Source: G965220075 sp965220075 (GTDB lineage: Bacteria > Chloroflexota > UBA11872). From it: DNA of 64,000 nt. The stretch covers positions 2,480,001 to 2,544,000 of the forward strand of contig OZ244806.1 of the NCBI GenBank assembly GCA_965220075.1. The letters are read 5' to 3'. A model generated the notes under the pieces. That model ran no database searches. It was not told where the DNA came from and worked only from the letters and a program-made list of their open reading frames with translations. This document shows, one piece after another, positions 7,845-15,678 of the stretch. A program made the position numbers and the translations under genes. Each line of letters opens with the position of its first letter. Within the stretch, counting starts at the first letter, position 1.

Positions 7845-9317
7845 TCAGGTTGAATCGTACTCGACCACGCACGTCACGGTGGTGCCCCCTCCGGACCCGC
7901 CCGATTGCACCTCAAGCCTTCCACCGATTCGCTCGGCGTCGGCGTGCATGTTCTTGAAACCGTGCCCGCGCTCGGCATAGTTGTCGCGAAGGCCGATGCC
8001 GTTGTCGCACACGGACATTCGCAGGCCGCGATCCTGGAAGTCGAGGGTGATGGTGACTTTGCTGGCGCGTGCGTGCCGCAGTGCGTTGGTCAGCGCGTTG
8101 TGCGCGATCGAATAGAGCGTGCTGCGCGTGGCCGGCGAAAGCGACGGCTCCGTTCCCGCCTGGACCAGCTCGGCGGGAACCGATGTGATGGTCGAAAATG
8201 TCGCGGCGTGTGACGTCAACACACGGCTCAACTCCTTGCCCTCGAATATCAGACCCATGTCAATGGGATGCCGCAGCTCCCACATGGCCGATTTCGACAG
8301 GGCGGACGTGGCCTCGAGCTTGGCGACCAATTCCTGACTCGATTCGTCCGCCAAATCGAGAGCGGTCTCGATGCCGAGCCCAATCACGGCTACGGACTGC
8401 GCCGTCGTGTCATGTATGGTCTGGGTAATCTCCATCCGCTCCCGTTGCGATTCTCGCTCCCGCTCCACCGCTTCTTGTCTTCGAATCCTCTCCGACCTGG
8501 AAATCAGACTAACGGATGCCACCACTGCATACATGACGACGATTCTGGCAAAGAGCGCCTTCTCGTTTCTTGCCTCGAAGTCGAGACCGGGAGCAACGGC
8601 CAGGCTCACGGATGCGTAAACGACGGCCACCAGGGTTGCCCAGGCTAAGCTGAGCCTGAATGAACCAAAGAAGACAGCGAACCATGCCAGGACAGGGTAA
8701 TACAGCAAGTAGAAGAAGAAGTGGCTGAACCCACCAGCGACTACGATACCGGCCGTAATAAAAACTACGTCCAGCGCACTGAGAGCAAGCATCCAGTGCA
8801 AGGTCACCGGACGGCCCGACCGGACGCGATAGTGGATGAAGGCGTTTAGCGCCATGAACAGCGCGAGAAATAGTGCGTGTATAACAAATGTGAAGTAGCT
8901 AAATTCGGGTCGATAGATTAACTCAATAAGACAGAAAATATAAATGAACCAGCGTACCCAAATAAAAATCGTAGCTGGATATCGCAGCTCGTCCGGACTG
9001 GCTGTGTTGAAGTCCCAGCGACACGCTGTAACAGCGTCAGTTACTGTGCCCAATAGCCGCACGAATCGAACTCTGAAGGTTGAGTCGTCCGGCGACGACG
9101 TGAAGTAACGACGGTGCTTTCCGGCGTGCAATAGCCGATTTTCCTTGCCGTTGATCTTCACGAAGGCTCCAAAGGCCATCGGCAAGCCTGGCTGGCTTGT
9201 GCCAACGTCACGTGAGTAATCTACTAGGTTGGTGGTTCGTGTCAAAATGGCCGAGGTGCCGAACATCGGAGGTTCACATAAGTGCAGTTCAATTGTAATA
9301 GTACGAAGATACTTCAT
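7845..9317 (-). CDS. Membrane sensor histidine kinase, HisKA_3/NarX class
   Basis: The product has about six transmembrane segments between residues 115 and 275, no obvious extracytoplasmic sensor domain, and then a cytoplasmic kinase. The dimerisation/phosphoacceptor helix contains H302 (ITQTIHDTTAQSV). The ATPase domain shows an N box (HNALTNALRHARA), a G1 box (DNGIGL) and a G2 motif (GHGFKNM). This domain order fits kinases of LuxR-type regulators, matching the regulator just downstream. The first 115 residues are not recognised. No ribosome binding site supports the ATG at 9317, and a perfect palindrome lies only five bases upstream, so the true start may be internal (for example residue 47, MAFGAFV). 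The membrane portion is poorer in GC than its surroundings. Confidence 0.88.
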   Translation of the reverse strand: MKYLRTITIELHLCEPPMFGTSAILTRTTNLVDYSRDVGTSQPGLPMAFGAFVKINGKENRLLHAGKHRRYFTSSPDDSTFRVRFVRLLGTVTDAVTACRWDFNTASPDELRYPATIFIWVRWFIYIFCLIELIYRPEFSYFTFVIHALFLALFMALNAFIHYRVRSGRPVTLHWMLALSALDVVFITAGIVVAGGFSHFFFYLLYYPVLAWFAVFFGSFRLSLAWATLVAVVYASVSLAVAPGLDFEARNEKALFARIVVMYAVVASVSLISRSERIRRQEAVERERESQRERMEITQTIHDTTAQSVAVIGLGIETALDLADESSQELVAKLEATSALSKSAMWELRHPIDMGLIFEGKELSRVLTSHAATFSTITSVPAELVQAGTEPSLSPATRSTLYSIAHNALTNALRHARASKVTITLDFQDRGLRMSVCDNGIGLRDNYAERGHGFKNMHADAERIGGRLEVQSGGSGGGTTVTCVVEYDST

Positions 9318-9322
9318 AGAGA

Positions 9323-9342
9323 TATGTAACGACTGTTACATA
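9323..9342. promoter_or_regulatory. Palindromic putative operator upstream of the two-component operon
   Basis: TATGTAAC-GACT-GTTACATA is a perfect 8-bp inverted repeat with a four-base spacer. It lies directly in front of the kinase reading frame, where the promoter should be. It has the size and symmetry of a binding site for a dimeric regulator, possibly the LuxR-type regulator of the same operon (autoregulation). No direct evidence of function. Confidence 0.45.
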
Positions 9343-9556
9343 ACGACCCCACCGCACTGATCCTGCGATTAGCGGACCATGCCGGGCGAACGGCGGGTCC
9401 TAGCTTTCAGGCACGTAATCTCCGCGCGACAATCCGTCGGGCCCGGTCGGCCGGTATCGCTAGAGGCGCCGCCCACGGCCAGACCAGGCGAGGCGCTAGC
9501 TGTACGGGCGCGTCTACACTCGTTAAGCGGAGCAACAGCGGCGGCGGAGGCGGCAG

Positions 9557-10576
9557 TTGGAGCGAGTCACGATCATCGGGTCGGGCAGTTGGGGCACCAC
9601 TCTGGCGGTACTGGCGACCGAGCTCGGCCGCGCCTGCCGGCTGTGGGTGCACGAGCCCGCGGAGGCGACTGAGATCGCAACGCGGCGCGAGAACGCCCGC
9701 TTTCTGCCGGGAGTAGCACTGCCCGACGCGCTGGCAATCACGGCCGATCCGGCCAAAGCGCTGGAGCAGGCGGACACGGTGGTGCTGGCGGTGCCCATGC
9801 GCCGCATCGCGGAGAACCTGGAGGCCGTGGGACCTCACCTGCCGCCCGAGGCGACGCTGGTGAGCGGCGTGAAGGGGTTGGACGCGGTCACGGGCGAGCG
9901 TGTGTCCGAGGTGCTCGCGCGGCTCACGAACGGCGGCGTCGGGGACAGATTCGCGGTGCTGTCGGGACCGAATCTGGCGCGCGAGGTGGCTGCACACGAG
10001 CCTTCCACGAGCGTGGCGGCGTCGAGCGACGCGCGGCGCGCGGCGCGCGTGCAGCGGCTCTTCAGCGCACACTGGTTCCGCACCTATACCAGCGATGACG
10101 TGGTGGGAGTGGAGCTGGCCGGGGCTCTCAAGAACGTGATCGCGATCGGCGCCGGGATGGTCGACGGTCTGCACTACGGCCACAACGCCAAGGCGGCGCT
10201 GATGACGCGCGGGCTGGCGGAGATGACGCGCCTGGGAGTCGCGGCCGGCGCGAATCCGCTGACCTTCGCGGGCATTGCCGGCGTTGGCGACCTCTTTGCC
10301 ACCTGCGCGAGCGCTCAATCGCGCAATCACTACATAGGCGAGCAGCTTGCCCGCGGGCGCGGCCTGGACGAGATTCTGTCCCACATGGTGATGGTGGCGG
10401 AAGGCGTGTACACCTCGCGTGGGGCGCTGGTGCTGGCCGGCCGGCTGGGCGTGGAGATGCCCATCACGGAGCTGATGAACGAGGTCCTGTTCAACGGCCT
10501 GGCGCCGGCGCGCGCGGCCGAGCTGCTGATGGCGCGCGAGCTGGTGCACGAGCTGCGCGGGATCGATCGGGCCTGA
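9557..10576 (+). CDS. gpsA: Glycerol-3-phosphate dehydrogenase [NAD(P)+]
   Basis: Converts dihydroxyacetone phosphate and NAD(P)H to sn-glycerol 3-phosphate for phospholipid synthesis; cytoplasmic. The 339-residue length is standard. The N-terminal Rossmann motif is GSGSWGT (residues 8-14). The body carries the family signatures SGPNLAREV and VELAGALKNVIAIGAG (with the catalytic lysine), and the C-terminal part contains TFAGIAGVGDL and SRNHYIG. The start is TTG at 9557 with GGAGG six bases upstream. It stands alone, divergent from the two-component operon, and is followed by a hairpin near 10805 that may end transcription. Confidence 0.96.
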   Translation: MERVTIIGSGSWGTTLAVLATELGRACRLWVHEPAEATEIATRRENARFLPGVALPDALAITADPAKALEQADTVVLAVPMRRIAENLEAVGPHLPPEATLVSGVKGLDAVTGERVSEVLARLTNGGVGDRFAVLSGPNLAREVAAHEPSTSVAASSDARRAARVQRLFSAHWFRTYTSDDVVGVELAGALKNVIAIGAGMVDGLHYGHNAKAALMTRGLAEMTRLGVAAGANPLTFAGIAGVGDLFATCASAQSRNHYIGEQLARGRGLDEILSHMVMVAEGVYTSRGALVLAGRLGVEMPITELMNEVLFNGLAPARAAELLMARELVHELRGIDRA

Positions 10577-10804
10577 CCGGGCGGCGCAGGCGAGGCGCCG
10601 CGCACCGCGGCGATTGTTTATACTCGCAACCAGACCGGGACCCGGCGATCGCCGGTAGTTTGAAACGTTCGAGGGGGTGATCCACTTGGGTGATGCGGAT
10701 AGTTCAGCGGATTTAGCTCAAGTCGGAGAGGTGCGCGCCGCTTAACGGCGCGGACACTCCGCAAGAGGCCGGCGCCGCAGCTCGGCAGCCGGCACGACGG
10801 TGGC

Positions 10805-10821
10805 GGCCCGCTATGCGGGCC
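10805..10821. terminator. GC hairpin between convergent genes
   Basis: GGCCCGC-TAT-GCGGGCC forms a tight seven-base-pair stem, extendable by one pair, between the end of gpsA (plus) and the end of a small minus-strand membrane gene. There is no T run. Position suits a shared terminator. Confidence 0.4.
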
Positions 10822-10864
10822 GTCGCTGCGTTAACGGCCGGACGGGTGGGTGCGACCCTACCTA

Positions 10865-11152
10865 TCAGCCGCCGGCTTGGTCCTCGTAGTCGACTACCGT
10901 GGCGGTCCGGGAGGTGCGCGGCCACCGCCGCCACACGACCGGGCCCGCGCGGCGCCGCAGCAGGCCGGCCTGAGCTGACAGCGGGCCGCGCCAGGCGGGG
11001 CGGACGGCCAGGATGAACAAGAGTCCGATTGCACCAACCAGAAGCGCCGCGATGAAAAGCAGCAGCGCGGCCAGCAGCAAAACCGCGGCGATCAACGCGA
11101 ACGGTACGGCCAGCAGGCGCGCCAGCCATCCCGCTACGGGAGACGTTTGCAT
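10865..11152 (-). CDS. Small two-pass membrane protein whose start codon lies in a MITE end
   Basis: A 95-residue frame with a long hydrophobic stretch (LLAVPFALIAAVLLLAALLL onward to about residue 48) that could span the membrane twice, then a basic tail of about 45 residues. No family recognised. The only ATG is at 11152 and the first codons (MQTSPV) are written by the terminal repeat of the MITE-like element inserted there. The original 5' end may therefore have been replaced, or the gene may be a remnant. No good ribosome binding site is visible. Confidence 0.45.
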   Translation of the reverse strand: MQTSPVAGWLARLLAVPFALIAAVLLLAALLLFIAALLVGAIGLLFILAVRPAWRGPLSAQAGLLRRRAGPVVWRRWPRTSRTATVVDYEDQAGG

Positions 11153-11260
11153 AACCCGGTCAGGCTAAGGAGGCCCGGGTAGAACCCCGCGCGGTTCCAG
11201 GTTGGGTGGGGCCTGGATTCCCGCGTGCGCGGGAATGACGAGGGGTTACGCAAAGGTCTC
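11140..11260. mobile_element. MITE-like element, copy 2 (121 bp)
   Basis: Left end GAGACGTTTGCATAACCC and right end GGGTTACGCAAAGGTCTC are inverted repeats matching at 16 of 18 positions. The interior matches copy 1 at 6556-6676 base for base except for roughly ten changes, and carries the same ATTCCCGCGTGCGCGGGAAT palindrome. No clear target-site duplication is visible. Confidence 0.75.
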
Positions 11261-11353
11261 CTCCGACGGGGCGCCGGTCGAGCGGGCATCCCGCCTCACC
11301 TGGCCGCCTGCCCGTGGCGTTCGCAGTTCATCACAACGCGCGTGGAGGATCGA

Positions 11354-12142
11354 TCACGAATCCGCGCCGCGGCCAGCGGGTGCGTGGAGCAAACCGACTT
11401 CGTCAACCAGGCGGACGAGGGCGACGGTTTCGGCGGCCTCCCCGTCAACCAAGGCTATGTCGGCGGCGATCTGGTCCAGCACCGATGGCGTGGTAGGACA
11501 GGCTACGGCCACCAGGTCGTCAGCTTGGGCGGACTGCCCGCCGGACATATCGACAACGTAGAAGGCGGTATTGCTGGTATCGCGCAGCTCGGACTCGCCG
11601 GTCTTCAGCAGGCCGACGGTCTGCGGATTGTCCACCAGAATCTGCCCGCTCGAATCGGAGCCCAAGAAAGTCAAGAGCATGTCCTGGCGGGCGAGGCCGG
11701 CTACCCCTGCCAGGTTGGAGGCGCGGCGCGCGCAGGTATCGGCGTAGGCCGCGGCGAGGGCAGAGTCACCCCCGGCCGCCGCGACCCGGTCCGGCGCGGG
11801 CAGATCGAGGAACTCCCAGAACGGGCTCTGACCGTGCGCGCTGGCGCGCCGGAATGTCGCGCGCAGGTCGCTTGCCCGAGCGGTAATGAGCGCCTGGGCG
11901 AGCGATGAAGCGCGGCGACCCTCGATCGCCGCGTATAGCAGCCCAATAGCGAGCAAGGCGTCGCGGCGAATCATGACCAGGCGCGCGCTGAGCGCCTTGC
12001 GCCGGTCGCGGTCCTCGGATTCCCGCAGGGCGGCCAGGATGACCTCGGCCTCGGTCTCGTGCGCGCGCGCGATCCAGCGTTCCTGATCGCGCAGCAGCGC
12101 GCGGTCGGCCGTTAGCGCGGGGCTGGGAGCGGCCTGGTCCAC
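11354..12142 (-). CDS. Conserved-looking hypothetical protein
   Basis: A 262-residue soluble protein beginning with GTG at 12142, one base after the TGA of the upstream gene, so translation is probably coupled. The N-terminal half is rich in Ala, Arg and Glu and likely helical (RARALETEAEV-like stretches such as IARAHETEAEVILAALRESE). The C-terminal half looks like an alpha/beta domain (ILVDNPQTVGLL, TAFYVVDMSGGQSAQADDLV). No signal peptide, membrane segment or motif I can assign. Being in a tight two-gene unit with the following entry suggests a joint role that the sequence does not reveal. Confidence 0.6.
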   Translation of the reverse strand: MDQAAPSPALTADRALLRDQERWIARAHETEAEVILAALRESEDRDRRKALSARLVMIRRDALLAIGLLYAAIEGRRASSLAQALITARASDLRATFRRASAHGQSPFWEFLDLPAPDRVAAAGGDSALAAAYADTCARRASNLAGVAGLARQDMLLTFLGSDSSGQILVDNPQTVGLLKTGESELRDTSNTAFYVVDMSGGQSAQADDLVAVACPTTPSVLDQIAADIALVDGEAAETVALVRLVDEVGLLHAPAGRGADS

Positions 12143-12143
12143 G

Positions 12144-12554
12144 TCAGACGGCGTCCGGCGAGGGGCCGATACGTCCGCTGAACTCGGCGCGGCGGCGCCC
12201 CTCGGTCATGCCGAGGCGGTAGTCCCAGGGCGAATCGAGCAGCACCGCGCCCATGGGGATTAGCAGGTCGGCGAGCTCGGCGTGGGCGTCCTCGGGCGAT
12301 ACGTCGCCGCCTTGCAACGAGATCACCGACATCCCGTCAGAGAGGACACTGGGCAGCGCGACTTCGATGCCAAGTGAAGCGCCGCGCACCTCGAATTTGG
12401 TAATCCGCCACGACCAGAAGTTGTGCTTGACCGCCACTATGAAGGGCATGGCGACCGTGTCGTAGGTCCGCGGATCCCACAGAATGGGGACTCCGTTGTA
12501 GGACGACGGCAGGTCCTCGACGTTCCAAGCGGGGCCTGAGGGAGGCTCGCTCAC
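12144..12554 (-). CDS. Hypothetical protein, first gene of a two-gene unit
   Basis: A 136-residue protein. The start is taken as GTG at 12554 because GAGAGGA sits eight bases upstream; the frame extends further to 12644 without support. Rich in Trp and Asp with a mixed beta pattern (WDPRTYDTVAMPFIVAVKH, FEVRGASLGIEVALPSVL), no signal peptide or membrane segment. It is followed with a one-base gap by the 262-residue hypothetical gene. The plus-strand PHP gene starts about 65 bases away, divergently. Function unknown. Confidence 0.6.
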   Translation of the reverse strand: MSEPPSGPAWNVEDLPSSYNGVPILWDPRTYDTVAMPFIVAVKHNFWSWRITKFEVRGASLGIEVALPSVLSDGMSVISLQGGDVSPEDAHAELADLLIPMGAVLLDSPWDYRLGMTEGRRRAEFSGRIGPSPDAV

Positions 12555-12618
12555 GGGTTGGTCCTCTCGCTTTAGGCACGGCCCAAATCCTACTGTAGGC
12601 GTTGAGGAGACGGCACTG

Positions 12619-13410
12619 TTGGAAAGCGACCGAATGGCCCGCACCGTCTTGCCGCGCGACGCGCCGCCCGCGCCGGCGGGCGGCTGGGGCGTGGCGGAGC
12701 TGCACAGTCACACCTCGGCGAGCGACGGCGTGCCTTCGCCCGAGGAACTGGTGCGGACCGCCGCGCGGCTGGGTATTGACGTGCTGGCCATAACCGACCA
12801 CGACACGATTCGCGGCGCCCTGCGCGCGCGGGAATACGCCGAGCGAACGAATGCGCCCGTGGAGATCGTCGTAGGGATGGAGGTCACTACCCTGCGCCAG
12901 GACCACGTCATCGGACTGTTCCTAAAACGGCCGGTGCCGATCTTCCGGCCCCTGGTGGAGACGGTGAAGGCCATCCAGTCGCAGGGCGGTCTGGCCATCG
13001 TGGCGCACCCCTTCCTGGGAGTGCCTTCGTCGATCTCGCAGCGCCGGCTGGCTGCCGCTCTGGGTCAGGTGCGCGTGGACGGCATCGAGATCGAGAATCA
13101 ATACATGCGCGCCAGCGTGCGCGCGAGGGTGCGGGCGTTCCTCGCTCAGCACGGCGACCGGCTGGGCGCCCAGGTGGGCGGCACGGACGCGCATTTCGGC
13201 GATCTGGGTAAGGCCATGACTCTTTTTTCGGGCCGAAGAGCGATCGATTTGCGCCGCGCCCTAGAGGACGGACAGACGGTGGCGGCCCGCGGAGGGACGC
13301 CGCACCCGCGGCCGGGCCTGCGCGCCCATGCAACGAATCAATTCCGCAGTCTGGTCAAGCTCCCCATCATGCGCTTGGGAATCCTGGCGCGTCAGCTCGC
13401 CGGCCGTTAA
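12619..13410 (+). CDS. PHP-domain metal-dependent phosphoesterase
   Basis: A 263-residue PHP protein. The four PHP motifs are visible: ELHSHTSASDG (metal ligands H29, H31, D36), ITDHDT (D60, H61), GMEVTT, and VAHP with a late GTDAHF. This places it with stand-alone PHP enzymes such as RNase AM/3',5'-nucleoside bisphosphate phosphatase (YciV/TrpH type), though substrate is not determined. The TTG at 12619 has GAGGAG upstream; ATG 12634 is an alternative. The C-terminal 50 residues are basic and not part of the usual core. Monocistronic. Confidence 0.85.
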   Translation: MESDRMARTVLPRDAPPAPAGGWGVAELHSHTSASDGVPSPEELVRTAARLGIDVLAITDHDTIRGALRAREYAERTNAPVEIVVGMEVTTLRQDHVIGLFLKRPVPIFRPLVETVKAIQSQGGLAIVAHPFLGVPSSISQRRLAAALGQVRVDGIEIENQYMRASVRARVRAFLAQHGDRLGAQVGGTDAHFGDLGKAMTLFSGRRAIDLRRALEDGQTVAARGGTPHPRPGLRAHATNQFRSLVKLPIMRLGILARQLAGR

Positions 13411-13415
13411 GCGGA

Positions 13416-13862
13416 TCAGGCCGGAGCGGCGCGAACGATCGTGGCCCGCTGACCCCGCGCGGCATGCCCGCCGATGGGGCAGATGGCGCTGGTCTCACCT
13501 TCGGTCAATTCGACCTCCAGAAAGCCGGTTTGGCCCGGGCCGATGTTTGGCGAGCGCAGAGCGCCGCCGCCTACCAGGGCCTCGAACGAATGGGTCAAGG
13601 TGCCCTTGTTGGTCAGGATCATCCGCACGCGCGGGGCGCGCACCACGATCCGGGAGGGAGAGAAGGCGAAGTCCCGCATCTCGACCTGCACCGTCGCACA
13701 GGCGGGCAGCGCGCAGATTCCGACCGGCGCCGTGAGCGGGTCCGGGGGAGGATTCTCCAGGCGCATCTGAGTCCCCATCTCACCGCATGCCGTAAGCGCG
13801 GCAAGCGTCAGCGCCAGCGCCGCCAGCAGAACGATGCGACGTACGGGTTTGGCAGCCGTCAC
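13416..13862 (-). CDS. Cupredoxin-like lipoprotein
   Basis: A secreted copper-protein-like domain. From the GTG at 13862 the product has a basic n-region, a hydrophobic stretch and the lipobox LTAC with the cysteine at about residue 26, then about 120 residues of cupredoxin fold (VQVEMRDFAFSPSRIVV, TNKGTLTHSFEAL, SAICPIGGHAARGQ). Candidate copper ligands are the His in THSF and the Cys and His in CPIGGH. The position usually held by methionine appears to be Gln, as in stellacyanin. An upstream GTG at 13976 has AAGGA before it but would give an over-long n-region. The frame further upstream runs into a repeat and is not coding. Likely periplasmic or cell-surface electron carrier or copper chaperone. 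Confidence 0.75.
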   Translation of the reverse strand: MTAAKPVRRIVLLAALALTLAALTACGEMGTQMRLENPPPDPLTAPVGICALPACATVQVEMRDFAFSPSRIVVRAPRVRMILTNKGTLTHSFEALVGGGALRSPNIGPGQTGFLEVELTEGETSAICPIGGHAARGQRATIVRAAPA

Positions 13863-14034
13863 CGGGCGCGCGCCAGGGTTCGAGATGCCCCGCTGCGGCC
13901 GTGGACTTGGCAAAAACGTGCGCCAGCGCTTTGGCCGCGCGGCGGCGCTCACTCGCGGCTGAGGGTAGTGGGTCACTTCGCTGTCCTTGCGCGGCGTGGC
14001 GACACAGCGCCGGAGGGCGTGGTCTGGATTCCCG

Positions 14035-14053
14035 CCCCGTATCGAGTACGGGG
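14035..14053. repeat. Palindromic repeat with TTCCCGCC lead
   Basis: CCCCGTA-TCGAG-TACGGGG forms a perfect seven-base-pair hairpin preceded by CTGGATTCCCG, the same lead-in found in the MITE-like elements. It lies in the space between the lipoprotein and sigma-factor genes (13863-14387), which otherwise shows only promoter-like sequence. Confidence 0.5.
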
Positions 14054-14171
14054 CAGGCTGTGCGCGGTAGTGACGGAGGGAGAGCTGATCAAAGCGACCC
14101 ACTGTCCGGCTGGGGCGCCGTGGTTAGGCTGAGCATGGTGTGGCGGTGTATCGGTTTGGTAGGAGCAGGCA

Positions 14172-14177
14172 TATAAT
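14172..14177 (+). promoter_or_regulatory. Candidate -10 box for the sigma factor gene
   Basis: A perfect TATAAT lies in an AT-richer stretch about 210 bases before the sigma factor start. The base string 17-18 upstream is not a good -35 (TATCGG). If used, it would give a long untranslated leader. The rest of 13863-14387 shows no gene. Confidence 0.3.
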
Positions 14178-14387
14178 AAGCGGAGTGCGCAGCGAGGCCA
14201 GACGGTACTGCCGTCGGCCCGCCGTTCGGGATGCGTGTGGCCGATCGATCGAACTCACCTATGGAACGGGTCTTGCTCTTCTCTCGTAGAGTTAAAGCGT
14301 ACGGTGGCGATTGAGTATTGAAGACCGATGAAAACAAGCGCGCCTGCGCAGCACGATGCGCGACGCTCAACACATAGTTAGGAAAGT

Positions 14388-15587
14388 ATGACGATTTCCG
14401 GTTCGTCGGTTCGAGCGCCTAGCGCCCAGCCGCAGGTCGACGCGGCCGCCCGCCCCAAGATCGGCGATCCGACCGTAGCCGCCGACATTGCGCTGATCTT
14501 CAACGAGGAAACCCTCGAAAACGCGCTTGCCGAGCTGGTGGCGCTGGGCGCCGAGCCCGGGTTCGTCTACGAGACCGAGCTCACCCGCGTGCTACCCGAC
14601 GAGACTCATATCACGGACGTGGTCGTCACCTGGTTCCGCGAGCGGCTGGCGGAAGAAGAGATAGACCTTCGCGAGGAGCCTTCCGAGGCCGAGACCGTCC
14701 AGACGGGCCCGGTGGACGCCATTCAGGCCGCGCGCGAAGCCGAGCTGGAGCTTGAATCCGCGGGCCAGGACACCGTCCGCAGCTACCTGAATGAGATCGG
14801 AAGGATCCCGCTGCTGACCGCCAAGGAGGAAGTGGACCTGGCGCAGCGGATCGAGCGCAGCGACGAGTCGGCGCGCGAGCACCTCATCACGGCCAACCTG
14901 CGGCTGGTGGTGAGCGTGGCGAAGAAATACACCGGCCACGGCATCCCGTTGCTCGACCTCATTCAAGAGGGTAACGCCGGTCTCATGCGGGCCGCCGAGA
15001 AGTTTGACTGGCGGCGCGGCTATAAGTTCAGCACCTATGCAACCTGGTGGATCCGCCAGGCGGTCACGCGCGCTATCGCGGAGCAGAGCCGCACCATCAG
15101 GCTCCCGGTGCACGTACACGAGAAGCTCACCAAGTCATACCGCGTGCAGCGCGATCTTCAGCTTCGCCTGGGCCGCGAGCCGGCCGACGGCGAAATCGCC
15201 CTGGCCATGGAGATGACCGAGGTTCAGATCGGCGAGCTCAAGCAGGCGGCGCGCCTGCCCGTCTCGCTGGAGACTCCGATCGGCGAAGACGGCGACACCG
15301 AGATCGGTCACCTGATTCCCGACGAAGACGCCGACGAGCCGGTCGAGGCCGCCACGCGGCAGATGCTCACCGAGCAGCTTGAAGACGTGATGGAGATGCT
15401 GGACCCGCGCGAGCAGAAGATCCTGCGCCTGCGCTACGGGCTGGATGACGACACCCCGCGCACGCTCGATCAGGTCGGGCAGGAGTTCGGTCTCACCCGC
15501 GAGCGCATTCGCCAGATCGAATCCCAGGCCCTGCGCAAGCTGCGCCATCCCCGCCTGGCGCGACGCCTGAAGGACTTTCTGGCCTAG
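14388..15587 (+). CDS. rpoD: Primary RNA polymerase sigma factor (sigma-70)
   Basis: A 399-residue sigma factor. Residues 30-95 resemble a shortened region 1.1-like segment, and region 1.2 follows (DTVRSYLNEIGRIPLLTAKE). Regions 2.1-2.4 contain the core-binding and -10 recognition helices (AKKYTGHGIPLLDLIQEGN and KFSTYATWWIRQAVTRAI). Region 3 and region 4 follow, with the -35 helix-turn-helix near residues 365-392 (TLDQVGQEFGLTRERIRQIE). The complete set of regions 1.2 to 4.2 marks a group 1 or group 2 factor. Short size and intact region 1.2 fit a housekeeping RpoD of the SigA type, but a second copy elsewhere cannot be excluded. Confidence 0.93.
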   Translation: MTISGSSVRAPSAQPQVDAAARPKIGDPTVAADIALIFNEETLENALAELVALGAEPGFVYETELTRVLPDETHITDVVVTWFRERLAEEEIDLREEPSEAETVQTGPVDAIQAAREAELELESAGQDTVRSYLNEIGRIPLLTAKEEVDLAQRIERSDESAREHLITANLRLVVSVAKKYTGHGIPLLDLIQEGNAGLMRAAEKFDWRRGYKFSTYATWWIRQAVTRAIAEQSRTIRLPVHVHEKLTKSYRVQRDLQLRLGREPADGEIALAMEMTEVQIGELKQAARLPVSLETPIGEDGDTEIGHLIPDEDADEPVEAATRQMLTEQLEDVMEMLDPREQKILRLRYGLDDDTPRTLDQVGQEFGLTRERIRQIESQALRKLRHPRLARRLKDFLA

Positions 15588-15678
15588 CCGTAGTTCTTGC
15601 GGGACGTCTATCGGGAGCAGGGTCTACCAAGCTGCCCACAGCCCGTCAGCACCTAGGCGGCGTCGACGGACGATACGG

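Noticed and set aside
9407..10549. 380-codon antisense frame within gpsA
   Set aside because: Shadow of the real gpsA frame; Arg/His/Gln-rich and without motifs.
10690..10780. tRNA or structured RNA with hairpin CGCGCCG/CGGCGCG
   Set aside because: No cloverleaf can be completed and no T-arm consensus is present.
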